DNA of 38,498 nucleotides, from contig WRPF01000025.1 in the NCBI GenBank assembly GCA_009773335.1, positions 1 through 38,498 of the forward strand, read 5' to 3'. The stretch is from Caulobacteraceae bacterium. GTDB taxonomy: Bacteria > Pseudomonadota > Alphaproteobacteria > Caulobacterales > Aquidulcibacteraceae. Shown here piece after piece: positions 17,413-24,914 of this stretch (position 1 is its first letter; each line of letters starts with the position of its first letter). A program made the translations under genes and the position numbers. The notes under the pieces are model-generated. The model made no database searches and was not told where the DNA came from. It worked only from the letters and a program-made list of their open reading frames with translations.

Positions 17413-17623
17413 GTGCCCTCCCAGTATCGTCCTGAGGCTCAAGAAGGATCTCCAACGCGCCGACAGCGCGATTTTGGCGAGCTATGTTCTCGACGATGCG
17501 GGCATTTCTGGACCTCGGACTTTCGCGCCCGTCGTCAAGATTTGAACTCGCGAGGGTGACGCACGTCGCAGCGTGCCTGACCAACGCCGTCGCCAGCCCG
17601 AGATCGCTATTGGGATTTCGCAT
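17405..17623 (-). CDS. 72-aa unknown protein coupled to the TIR gene
   Basis: I do not recognise this 72-residue protein. The start at 17623 is supported by a very good ribosome site (GGAGGCGAACA before ATG), and the stop overlaps the TIR start (ATGCGTGA), so the two genes form an operon with coupled translation. The sequence is mostly helical-looking with a middle polar segment (NLDDGRESPRSRNARIVENI) and an acidic end. A longer open frame from 17854 exists but adds an Arg-rich stretch with no ribosome site. It could be a partner, regulator or sensor module for the TIR protein (inference). Confidence 0.6.
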   Translation of the reverse strand: MRNPNSDLGLATALVRHAATCVTLASSNLDDGRESPRSRNARIVENIARQNRAVGALEILLEPQDDTGRAHA

Positions 17624-17987
17624 TGTTCGCCTCCATGGAGCGGAGCCTCTCCGCCCATGGATCTGAGTGTGAACTTGTCCAACTTCTGTGGAACCGACTT
17701 CGAAACATTTTGGTCGCGGGGCGCGAATACGACCGAGACAAGCCCGAACGAGAAGGTTGCCACGCCGGAACCCGTCCGAACGTTCGAGGGCCATTTGGGG
17801 CGCCTTGGGGAGCACCTTCCAGAAAAGTGACGCGGGCGCTCGCGAAAATTCCACAACAAAACCTGTAACTTCCGGTCCTCGATCAGAACAATTGCAGCGG
17901 CGTCACAGAAGCTTCGTGAATATGTGGAACCGTGATTTGGAAGATTCTGATATTCGTTTCGAAACTTCCCGAAGTACGGAGGTGGAT
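17624..17987. promoter_or_regulatory. divergent promoter region of the TIR operon and the HTH gene
   Basis: These 364 bases separate two divergently read units. No gene is supported inside. Two items stand out: a perfect palindrome CGAACGTTCG at 17777-17786, and the direct repeat TGTGGAACCG at 17687-17696 and 17923-17932. Either could be an operator for the HTH protein encoded next door; this is inference. Confidence 0.45.
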
Positions 17988-18989
17988 GTGGCTGAACAAT
18001 TTGGCCTGCGTGAGCGTCTCATCGCGATTGCACGCGCCAACAACCTTGCCGACCGCCCACGGGCGCGGGGTCCTTCATGTCGGTTGGAGGAGCTTTTGGC
18101 CCAAGCGGCGATGTCTGCGAAAATCAGGATCACGGATCGCGGAATCAGCAACATCTTCAAGGGAAAGAGCGGTAACCCGCGCGACCGAAGCATCGACGCG
18201 ATCAACGAACTGCTGAAACAGCCATTCATCAAAAAGCGTCCGCCGGAAAATTGGGTATCTTTAGACCGGCGTGATCTGCTTTCTGCGCTTGGCCTTCCGG
18301 TCGACACCAAACTGGAATTCGAGATCCCTTCGACGACAACGGTGCGCCCGTTTCACGCGGTCGCCAAGTTGGCTTTCCAGAGGCTGCGGAGCAAGATCGA
18401 AGACAAGTATGGCGGGATCTATTCCGTCTATCGTCGGCACGCGCGCGAGCACGCGAAAACGGTGGTGGAAGACGCCCTTTGGATCGGCTTCCTGAGCAAT
18501 GCGGACCTCCCCCAAGCTATCCTGTTCACGAAGGAAGGTTGGCTCATCGGCGAGGTGACACCTGGTAGTTCGGCCTGGAGCATTTCATTTATCGCGTCGA
18601 GAGAAGACGAACTCGACAAGATTGGCAATGACGCTCTTCGTATCGAACGTCGCGATGTAGATCGATTGCCCGCATTTAACGGCATTCGGATGCGCCATTC
18701 ACGAAGCGGCGCCAACGTCGCGTACCGCACAATTCTCGTGGGGCACCCAAGGGATGCCCTCGCGACGCGAACCAATCCTGCGTTCGAGGAGCTGAAGGAG
18801 CGTTGCGCGCTGTTCGTTCGCGAGCACGAAGAAGGCTCAGAAGTGCAAGGGTTCATGTTTGATCTTTTGGAACAGGACGGCGCCAACCAAGGCGATTCCG
18901 AAAGCGGTGTAATGCATAGCCGGGATCTCGACATCGAGTTGCACTTGAAGGGTTTTGATCCCACCAAGTCGAGAGCATCGGAGGTTTAG
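17988..18989 (+). CDS. HTH-domain protein, 333 aa, unknown C-terminal domain
   Basis: The N-terminal 80 residues look like an XRE-type helix-turn-helix module: LRERLIAIARANN, then LEELLAQAAMSAKIRITDRGISNIFKG with a recognition-helix-like RGISNIFKGKSG, and AINELLKQPF. The remaining 250 residues form a mixed alpha/beta domain I do not recognise (ILFTKEGWLIGEV; YRTILVGHP; ERCALFVREHEEG). The GTG at 17988 was chosen because GGAGG lies five bases upstream; an ATG at 17922 would add 22 residues. It is divergent from the TIR operon across a shared promoter region, so it could control it, or be a separate sensor. The long second domain suggests that it senses something. Confidence 0.7.
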   Translation: MAEQFGLRERLIAIARANNLADRPRARGPSCRLEELLAQAAMSAKIRITDRGISNIFKGKSGNPRDRSIDAINELLKQPFIKKRPPENWVSLDRRDLLSALGLPVDTKLEFEIPSTTTVRPFHAVAKLAFQRLRSKIEDKYGGIYSVYRRHAREHAKTVVEDALWIGFLSNADLPQAILFTKEGWLIGEVTPGSSAWSISFIASREDELDKIGNDALRIERRDVDRLPAFNGIRMRHSRSGANVAYRTILVGHPRDALATRTNPAFEELKERCALFVREHEEGSEVQGFMFDLLEQDGANQGDSESGVMHSRDLDIELHLKGFDPTKSRASEV

Positions 18990-19108
18990 GGTTCGACGTT
19001 GCGAACCATCGGAAGAGGCCCCGACGGCTCGTTTCGAGAGCGGTGCGCTGAGCCCAGCGCTGAAGCGTTCGTGGGCGGCTCCGCCTTCTCGCGGGCGGTA
19101 AGTGCGGC

Positions 19109-19490
19109 CAGCCTCGTCGCCTTTGACATAGACGCCCGCTTCGAGCCCACGGCTCAGGAGGAGCGCAATGTCGCGCGCATCGTTGCGGTCGGTCTTGTTG
19201 CGCTGGGCCGCGAGCGCCGCGCGCGTTCGCCGCGTGTCGAGGATGACCATGGGATATTTGCGCTTGGTCAGCGCCTTGTGCAGCCACGAGGCGGAGTCGC
19301 CGGTTTCATGGCCGACCTTTGAGAGCAATCGCCGATACGGTCGGAGCGCCAGCCCGATGGCCGTCGGCCTCATGGGGGTCTCAGCTTCAAAGACCCGCAC
19401 GCCATCCTTGTCGACCGCGCAGATCGCAGTGGTCTCCTGAGACACGTCGAGCCCGGCGAACATCGCGCCGGTGGCGTTTGGTCTGCTCAC
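19109..19490 (-). pseudogene. IS110-family transposase, N-terminal remnant
   Basis: About 127 residues match the N-terminal RuvC-like DEDD domain of IS110-family transposases: FAGLDVSQ (Asp 15), GHETGDSASWLHKAL (Glu 62), MVILDTRRTRAALAAQRNKTDRNDARDIALLL (Asp 101 and 104 in the TDRNDAR motif; only key residues matter here). Beyond VYVKGDEA the family sequence stops and the frame runs on into unrelated Arg-rich residues, so the gene is cut. The C-terminal half with the catalytic Ser is absent. The start is a GTG at 19490 or an ATG at 19463. Confidence 0.85.
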
Positions 19491-19647
19491 ACTTGGTCAT
19501 CGGGACTTGCAAGGCAGAAGCCGATCTTCGCGGAAATCTGCACCCGAGCCGCTGCGCAGGAAACAGGCAGTTATCCGCGGGGACAATTCATCTAGGACCT
19601 TTTAAACTGCGGCGGCGACCGTACCTCTGCCAGAGGTCACGTTCGGT

Positions 19648-20142
19648 TCAATGGAGGCGAAAGGTAACCCGGAGGCGTGCGTTCCGCGCCGTCAGCAGTC
19701 GATCTCGCATTACGACAGTGGCGGAGCGGAGCGACCGCAACCTGCTGAGATCCTTCGGCCGGTCGGGCTCGCCGAAGCTCCCCGATGTTACCGCGCGCGA
19801 GACGTCGGCAACGAGCCCGGCCATCTCCGTGTCGGAAATATAGCCGCTGAGAGAAGGCACGAGTTCCATCGCGCTGTATCGTAAGTCCTGCTCGGCTAGG
19901 AGAATGCGCTCAGCCAGAATCTCGTCCTCTGGATTTGCCGAGGCATCGCGGGACCAGTAGTCGCAGGCGAGCGTCCACATCGTGAGGATGTCGTTGCGAA
20001 CGGTCTCGACTTGTTTGCTTAACGCCTCGCGGCGGGCGCGATGGCCCTCGGCCACCAGCAACAGAATCCATGAAAAAATGCTCGCGACAATTGCAGGCGC
20101 GAGCAGTTTGTCTGCGATCCAAGAACCTAGATCACCCCACAT
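19648..20142 (-). CDS. membrane-anchored protein of the GHKL/STAS operon
   Basis: This 164-residue protein has one hydrophobic segment near the N-terminus (APAIVASIFSWILLLVA, about 15-31) and a long, mostly helical soluble part with many charged residues (for example EILAERILLAEQDLRYSAMELV). I recognise no domain. Its ATG directly follows the TAG of the STAS-like gene with no gap, so it is read in the same operon as third gene. By position it could be the membrane effector or a membrane tether for the two upstream proteins (inference). Confidence 0.65.
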   Translation of the reverse strand: MWGDLGSWIADKLLAPAIVASIFSWILLLVAEGHRARREALSKQVETVRNDILTMWTLACDYWSRDASANPEDEILAERILLAEQDLRYSAMELVPSLSGYISDTEMAGLVADVSRAVTSGSFGEPDRPKDLSRLRSLRSATVVMRDRLLTARNARLRVTFRLH

Positions 20143-20475
20143 CTAAGCGCTGACGGCTGCCTCTTGAACGTATTGTTTGGCGAGCGCGACATAGGGCAAC
20201 AGCGCGCGTTCAGTAGCCGAAAACTGAAGAAGACGAACGACGCTCTCATTTGGATGTCGGCGCACGAGGCCTCCAAACGCTTCCTCTAGAAATGATGATG
20301 GGAGCCCAGCCACGCCGTCAAACTGGATGACAATCGGCTCACCGCTCTTCAAGGCGGCCACTAGCGCGCCCTCCAGATGCCGTTCGCGGAAATCTTCGCC
20401 GCTGAACGGGCCGTGCCGCCTAAATCTTCCCCCTGGTGTGCGGGAAAAGTCTCTGGCGATCGAAATCTCGGTCAT
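20143..20475 (-). CDS. STAS-like DUF4325 protein
   Basis: This 110-residue protein fits the STAS-like DUF4325 family: an N-terminal FSRTPGGRFRRHGPFSGEDFR segment, the strand PIVIQFDGVAGLPSSFLEEAF (about 47-67) with the Ser-Ser-Phe-Leu-x-Glu-Ala-Phe motif typical of the family, and a helical C-terminus. STAS domains act as phosphorylation- or nucleotide-controlled partners of GHKL kinases in partner-switching modules such as RsbV/RsbW. The ATG at 20475 lies eight bases after the GHKL gene stop and follows TGAGGAC; a longer frame only repeats GHKL coding sequence. Confidence 0.8.
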   Translation of the reverse strand: MTEISIARDFSRTPGGRFRRHGPFSGEDFRERHLEGALVAALKSGEPIVIQFDGVAGLPSSFLEEAFGGLVRRHPNESVVRLLQFSATERALLPYVALAKQYVQEAAVSA

Positions 20476-20483
20476 GTCGGTCC

Positions 20484-21650
20484 TCAGGCTGCCTCTCCAG
20501 TGAAGATATTCCAATGGATCAAAGTTCCACAAAACGGAACCGGAAGTTGACGTTTGGTCAATTGCCCGTCCGAGTTGCAGCTCACATGGCCCCGGCCACT
20601 GAAGATGTGAACATAGGACTTCGGCCGCGATTCCGCGAGCTTCACCATGCGCCACAGCCCGTTCCCACGGCCGGCCGGGTTGGCGGCCGACGTCCGGCCA
20701 TACTCGAGCGCGGCCTCGATCTGATCGGCATCGGTACTGAGGCCAAGGCGCTCAAGCAGCGGCTTGAACCATTCGTTTGAAGGAAGCGTCGCTGGGATGC
20801 CCTTGCCCTGGTCGTACACCGAGAGGTGAAGGCGGTTCTCCGCCAGATCGTATGCCCCGCCGGCCCACCACATTCCGATGCGGGGCACGAGCCCATAGGG
20901 CGGACAATCCCGGTACGCGTGCTCCTGTGCATTCCCGATGGCCTCGATCAAGCTCGCGTACAGTTCTTGCCGCTCCGGAGCATCGCCCGCGGCGGTCTGC
21001 AGACGCGTGAGAAGATCATCCGCTGCCTGGGGGTCGAGTTTGTCGCCTGAGGCAAGCCGGACAAATCGCAGGTGAGCTGTCTCGTTGTCATCCTGATCGG
21101 CCGCGGTGGACTCGCCCGAGCCGTCGACGATTTCGTAAAAGCCCAGGGCGCGAAGGCAAACGCGCAGCCACGGCGCCCATAGGACATCCTCGATCTTTGG
21201 CTTGAATTCCCGCACGCGGCGAATACGGTCAAACTCTGCCGCCACCACCAATGCTGCGTCGATCGTAAGTGTCTCAACGGGCGTGAGATCGGCGACGTAT
21301 CTGCGCTTGGTCGCGGCGAGCGCCTGCTTGCCACGGAATTGAATTTTGACGAAGGCTGACCAACGGAGTTCTTCGATGAACGCCATGGTGCTTTCGAAAT
21401 TGCCGAGACTTAGATCGTTTGGCGCAAGGAGCCGGGTCTCGGGAACGACGTTGCCCGCAGGCGTTCGGTATGTGCCGATTGAAACGGCTGGAGAGGGCAA
21501 CGATAATCGTGCCGCGCGAAGCGCCACAATGTCTCGTTCAAGCTGTGCATGGACAAGCCGAATGTAGGCGATTTTGACGCTTCGTTTCGCAATTGCGCGA
21601 CGAGCCCGACGCATCTGTCGAAGCTTTTGTTGGTTGCTTAGCCTTTTCAT
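20484..21650 (-). CDS. GHKL-type ATPase, first gene of a three-gene unit
   Basis: This 388-residue protein carries a GHKL (histidine-kinase-like) ATP-binding fold at about 225-385. The N box is EAIGNAQEHAY (Glu 236, Asn 240, His 244), the G1 box is VYDQGKGIP (Asp 280, Gly 282, Gly 284) and the G2 box is GRGNGLWRM (327-335). The first 45 residues are very basic (RQMRRARRAIAKR), suggesting nucleic-acid or membrane contact. There is no His-kinase dimerisation box or membrane segment, so it is not a classic sensor kinase. It heads an operon with a STAS-like gene and a membrane protein. Neighbouring genes are defence-like. The role is unknown; anti-sigma-like partner switching or a defence ATPase are both possible. 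Confidence 0.8.
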   Translation of the reverse strand: MKRLSNQQKLRQMRRARRAIAKRSVKIAYIRLVHAQLERDIVALRAARLSLPSPAVSIGTYRTPAGNVVPETRLLAPNDLSLGNFESTMAFIEELRWSAFVKIQFRGKQALAATKRRYVADLTPVETLTIDAALVVAAEFDRIRRVREFKPKIEDVLWAPWLRVCLRALGFYEIVDGSGESTAADQDDNETAHLRFVRLASGDKLDPQAADDLLTRLQTAAGDAPERQELYASLIEAIGNAQEHAYRDCPPYGLVPRIGMWWAGGAYDLAENRLHLSVYDQGKGIPATLPSNEWFKPLLERLGLSTDADQIEAALEYGRTSAANPAGRGNGLWRMVKLAESRPKSYVHIFSGRGHVSCNSDGQLTKRQLPVPFCGTLIHWNIFTGEAA

Positions 21651-22046
21651 TTCTTTACAGCCGATAAGGGTCCGATTCTCAGATTGTCGCCACTTGTCCC
21701 GGAGCGATCGAGGGGGAAGGTCAGATTTCCAGGTAGGCGGAGGACGCGTTGTTGGCGTCTGCGGTGTCGCTGAACTGCCTGCGCGAAGGAGTCGGATCTC
21801 CGAACAGGCGTTTTGGAGACCCTCTACTGGGCCGCCACGATGGCCGCTTTTTCCGCGGCTCCTCCGCCAGTCCGCAGCGGTTCCGACATCCAGCTCGATC
21901 CCTTGAACGCTCGCCGCGTCCGTTCGAGCACTTCCTTCTTCGGCATCTTCTCCAGCGTCATGCGGCTGAGCGACAGCTTCGCCTCCAGAAGCGCATCGAT
22001 CAGCACGTCATTGCGAGTATGCGTCGCGCAGATGGGTGGTGACAGG
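21651..22046 (-). other. intergenic stretch with a relic reading frame (21,824-22,030)
   Basis: These 396 bases hold no complete gene. On the minus strand, the frame ending at 21824 contains about 65 residues that read like natural protein (THTRNDVLIDALLEAKLSL, MTLEKMPKKEVLERTRRAFKG, SSWMSEPLRT), without a credible start or ribosome site, since the upstream residues look like shifted DUF5615 sequence. It is probably the C-terminal remnant of a lost gene that I cannot name with confidence. Confidence 0.4.
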
Positions 22047-22415
22047 CTAGGGCAGCTGAAAGCTACGGATGACGCCCGCGCCATCGATCTCGACAATCAT
22101 GTTCGGGCCGTCCGCGAAGAACGTCTCGGCGATCGGCAGCACTTGCCTAAACAGTTTGGCGGCGGCCTGGCCGATGACGTTGGGCATCAGGATCATGCCG
22201 GGATGGCCCCGGCCGGCGCCCGCCAGCGCAACGAAGTCGGATCCGTTCGCGGTCACGACGATCGCGTCATTCTTCACGGCAAACTTGTAGATGTCGTCGT
22301 CGGACGCGGCCTGCCCCAGGCCTACAATGTGAATCGTCCGCTGCGCGGTGTGACCAAGCGACCCCGCGATGATAACGAGGCTCTTAGCGCAGCACTCGTC
22401 AATCAGCAGAAACAT
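22047..22415 (-). CDS. DUF5615 PIN-like toxin
   Basis: This 122-residue protein matches the DUF5615/Mut7-C-like PIN group: LIDECC at the N-terminus (Asp 6, Glu 7), an acidic cluster SDDDIYKFAVKNDAIVVTANGSDF around 38-61 that corresponds to the family's D-x-x-I...VTxDxDF motif, and a C-terminal strand pair. Such proteins are presumed RNases and are paired with DUF433 antitoxins. The start overlaps the end of the DUF433 gene by 17 bases, the standard toxin-antitoxin arrangement. In place of the usual TxDxDF there is TANGSDF, so one acidic position may be missing. Confidence 0.82.
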   Translation of the reverse strand: MFLLIDECCAKSLVIIAGSLGHTAQRTIHIVGLGQAASDDDIYKFAVKNDAIVVTANGSDFVALAGAGRGHPGMILMPNVIGQAAAKLFRQVLPIAETFFADGPNMIVEIDGAGVIRSFQLP

Positions 22416-22983
22416 GCTTGGTCACTTTGCGTCGCTTGATTGGTGGCCGTCCGCGCCGAGGGGTCACGCGATCGAATGTGACCGCGGCGTTGATCTGCTC
22501 AGTTGTGAGCTCCAATTCGCTTCGAATATCCCTCTTGGTCGCGCCGTTCTTGATCAGATCAGCAACGATCCGAACGGGAATACGCGTTCCTTTGAGAATA
22601 TATTCGCCGCCCAGTATCGCAGGCTTGCTCTCGATAAAGGTCTTCCTGAGACGCTCAAGGTCGGCGTACTCACCTAGGATTTCGTCTCGAAGCGCTTTGA
22701 TCTCCACTTGAAACGTATCGATTTTGGCGACCCTCTCACCCTTGGCAACGGCCGACGCCACCGCGTTCGACATTCGCTTTCGGAAAGTGGGCGCCAGTTC
22801 GGTCCGAAAGGGCGCCACAGCCTTGATGTAGACCAATGTGTCCACGCTGAGCGCTCGGGACTTCTTAGGCCCTGACGATCGAATGACTTTGGCGTCGATT
22901 TCCCGGTCGATGTCACGGGCCAGCATGCCGGTGACGAACTCCGCCTCCGGCACGGTTAGTTTGGTCTCAGCAGGTCTGCTCAA
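22399..22983 (-). CDS. DUF433 antitoxin with an extended N-terminus
   Basis: The C-terminal part (about 113-180) is a clear DUF433 domain: KPAILGGEYILKGTRIPVRIVADLI, then a winged-helix-like ATKRDIRSELELTTEQINAAV. DUF433 proteins are antitoxin-like partners of DUF5615 toxins. The first 110 residues are unusual for the family and include a possible MerR-like or coiled-coil portion (LSVDTLVYIKAVAPFRTEL; KALRDEILGEYADLERLRKTF). The start is a TTG at 22983 with GAGGG eight bases upstream; a downstream ATG at residue 20 has no ribosome site. A TATAGAGG-like box lies upstream. Confidence 0.8.
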   Translation of the reverse strand: MSRPAETKLTVPEAEFVTGMLARDIDREIDAKVIRSSGPKKSRALSVDTLVYIKAVAPFRTELAPTFRKRMSNAVASAVAKGERVAKIDTFQVEIKALRDEILGEYADLERLRKTFIESKPAILGGEYILKGTRIPVRIVADLIKNGATKRDIRSELELTTEQINAAVTFDRVTPRRGRPPIKRRKVTKHVSAD

Positions 22984-23091
22984 GTCCGCACCCTCTATAA
23001 TTAATCCATGACGGTGGACTATTTAGTACCAAACGGGTTAAGTTTCAAGTCACCCAACCGGTGAGGGGCACGCAGGCACGGTTCCCCAAGA

Positions 23092-23122
23092 CCTGCCCGA
23101 AGGGATCGGACCTTCGGACAGG
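23092..23122. repeat. hairpin, 11-bp stem with one mismatch
   Basis: CCTG-c-CCGAAGG (23092-23103) and CCTTCGG-a-CAGG (23111-23122) can pair around a seven-base loop GATCGGA. It lies between the DUF433 gene and a small open frame on the opposite strand. No T-run follows, so it is either a weak terminator or a structured leader. Confidence 0.5.
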
Positions 23123-23196
23123 CTGTCCAGAAGGGGCCTTAGACGTTGGGTATCTTCGCCGGCCTGGCATTTTGGCTGAACTTGTGAGGCTCGCCT

Positions 23197-23454
23197 ATGT
23201 GGTCGTTCCGCCTCGCGAAGATCTCGAACACGAGGATGTCTACTCACCAGGCGCCAGAGATCGCGCGCAGGATGCATCGGCTTCTGAAGGCGCTGACCGA
23301 AGCTCCCACGAACGCGGCGCGGGCCGCGCTTCAGGCTCTTGCGGACGATCCTGATCTCAAAAAGCACCGCGACGTGTTCGTCTATAATTTGGATCAGCAA
23401 GTGCGCGGCGCTGCACAGCGTAGCCAAATGAACGAAGCGTCGGCGTTGAGTTGA
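23197..23454 (+). CDS. small hypothetical protein, 85 aa
   Basis: The frame begins at an ATG preceded by GTGAGG at good spacing and ends 23 bases before the left end of the IS630 insertion. The sequence is helical and looks like real protein in its middle (PEIARRMHRLLKALTEAPTN, then ALADDPDLKKHRDVFVYNLD), but I recognise no family. It may be an intact small gene or a remnant left when the surrounding DNA was rearranged. Confidence 0.4.
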   Translation: MWSFRLAKISNTRMSTHQAPEIARRMHRLLKALTEAPTNAARAALQALADDPDLKKHRDVFVYNLDQQVRGAAQRSQMNEASALS

Positions 23455-23477
23455 AGGCCTTGCTCCAGTCGCAGCTA

Positions 23478-24530
23478 GAGCAGATTCCGTTCACACTGAA
23501 GCGTATCCGGCGGCGGTGAAGTAGTTTCGGCATTCGGTTTCTCCGAAGGCGGGGATTGCTTTTCCGATGACGAACCACAGGTCATCGACATTTCGGGCGG
23601 CTGCCTTTCGCAGGATCGCCTTGAGCTTTGCGAAGGCGTTCTCGATCGGATTGAGGTCGGGCGAGTATGGTGGCAGGTAACGCAACTCCGCGCCGCAGGC
23701 TTCGATCGCCGCGCGGATGGCCGGGTTTTTGTGCGCCGGCAGGTTGTCCATGACGACGATGTCTCCGGGCGCCAAAGTCGGCGCCAGCACCTCTTCCACG
23801 TAGATGCGAAACGCCAGTCCGTTCATGGGCCCATCGAGGACCATCGGCGCGGTCAGGGCGCCGTGCCGGAGCGCGCCGGTGAAGGTTGTCGTCTTCCAGT
23901 GTCCGTGCGGGACTGCGGCCACGCAGCGCGCGCCGCGCCTGGCCCGTCCGCAACGCCTCGCCATCTTGGTCGAGGCGCCGGTCTCGTCGATGAAGACCAG
24001 ACGGGCCGGATCGAGATCAGGCTGCCCGGCCCGCCACGCCAGGCGCCGCGCGGCGACGTCGGGCCGCGCCTGCTCGGCTGCGTGCGCCGTTTTTTTTGAA
24101 GGTGACGGCGTGGCGGTCGAGGAACCGCCAGATCGTGCTCGGCGCAAACGTCGCGCCGTGCGCCTCGCGCACCAGTGTGGCGATCTCGACGAGCGTGATA
24201 TCCTTGTCGGCATCGACGGCCGCGAGGATCGTCTCGCTGAGCGCCTCGATGCGGTGCGAGCGCCGGTCGCCGCCCTGGGATCGGGCTGAGACGACCCCGC
24301 TCTCGCGCCAAACCCGCACCCAGCGTACCGCGCTCGCCACCGCCACCCCGAACCGCGCCGCCGCCGCATTGCGCGACATGCCGCCCTCAACCGCCTCGAT
24401 CACCCGCCCGCGCAGGTCGTCCGACAGGGATTTCACCATCCATGCTGGCCTCCAGTCTCCAGCAGGAAGCGTGAATCAGAATTCGAGTCCCAAGGGAATC
24501 CCCTCGATTCCATCAGTTCGGATTTTGCTC
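23478..24530 (-). mobile_element. IS630-family insertion sequence with TA target duplication
   Basis: The left end reads GAGCAGATTCCG from 23478 and the right end, read inward on the other strand from 24530, reads GAGCAAAATCCG; 10 of 12 positions match. Both are flanked by TA (23476-23477 and 24531-24532), the target duplicated by IS630/Tc1-type elements. The 1,053-bp length and the internal transposase fit the family. Confidence 0.85.
23491..24439 (-). CDS. IS630-family transposase in two frames joined at an A8 run
   Basis: The first frame (from 24439) carries the N-terminal HTH ([31 protein letters not shown]) and ends in VTFKK. The second frame (to 23491) carries the DDE domain: LVFIDETG (first Asp), [12 protein letters not shown] (second Asp) and [15 protein letters not shown] (Glu). 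The switch lies at eight consecutive A residues on the coding strand (24097-24090). Seven A would join the frames as [11 protein letters not shown]. So either the copy is inactivated by one extra base, or it is expressed through slippage on the homopolymer, which is known for IS630 elements annotated with programmed frameshifts. Confidence 0.85.
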
Positions 24531-24914
24531 TAGTTGGCCACCCAAGCCCCCAAATGCCCAACACCATCGCGACGAACATGAGCCGACCCGAGAAATCGAC
24601 CACCTTCAGCCACAGTGGGTCGTCGCAAGGAGCGCCTGCGCGTGGCGCCTGGCGGCCGGGCCAAGCGCCCGAATCGAACGGCATATTTCCCAGCCCCAAC
24701 TGTCCGGCGACGCTTCCCGCCAATCCGCAGGCTGGGTGGGGGACGCATTGGATAGCGGTGCGCGCGCCGGACGCATTGATTATGGAGCCACCGGGCGCGA
24801 ATCGCCAACCAGATTCTTCGCCACGCATCGCCAGTCGGCCTCACGCGCGCGCACGGTACGGCGCGCGGGTCCGAAGCAACCCTCGCCACGACAATGCTGC
24901 GCGGGCCTCACGCC
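24531..24914. other. stretch between the IS630 copy and the integrase gene
   Basis: No gene is firmly supported in these 384 bases. A minus-strand frame from 24828 contains a hydrophobic stretch (FSGRLMFVAMVLGIWGLGW) and then runs into the insertion sequence, so it could be a small membrane-protein gene whose end was cut off by the IS. There is no good ribosome site, and plus-strand frames here look like shadows. Confidence 0.35.
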
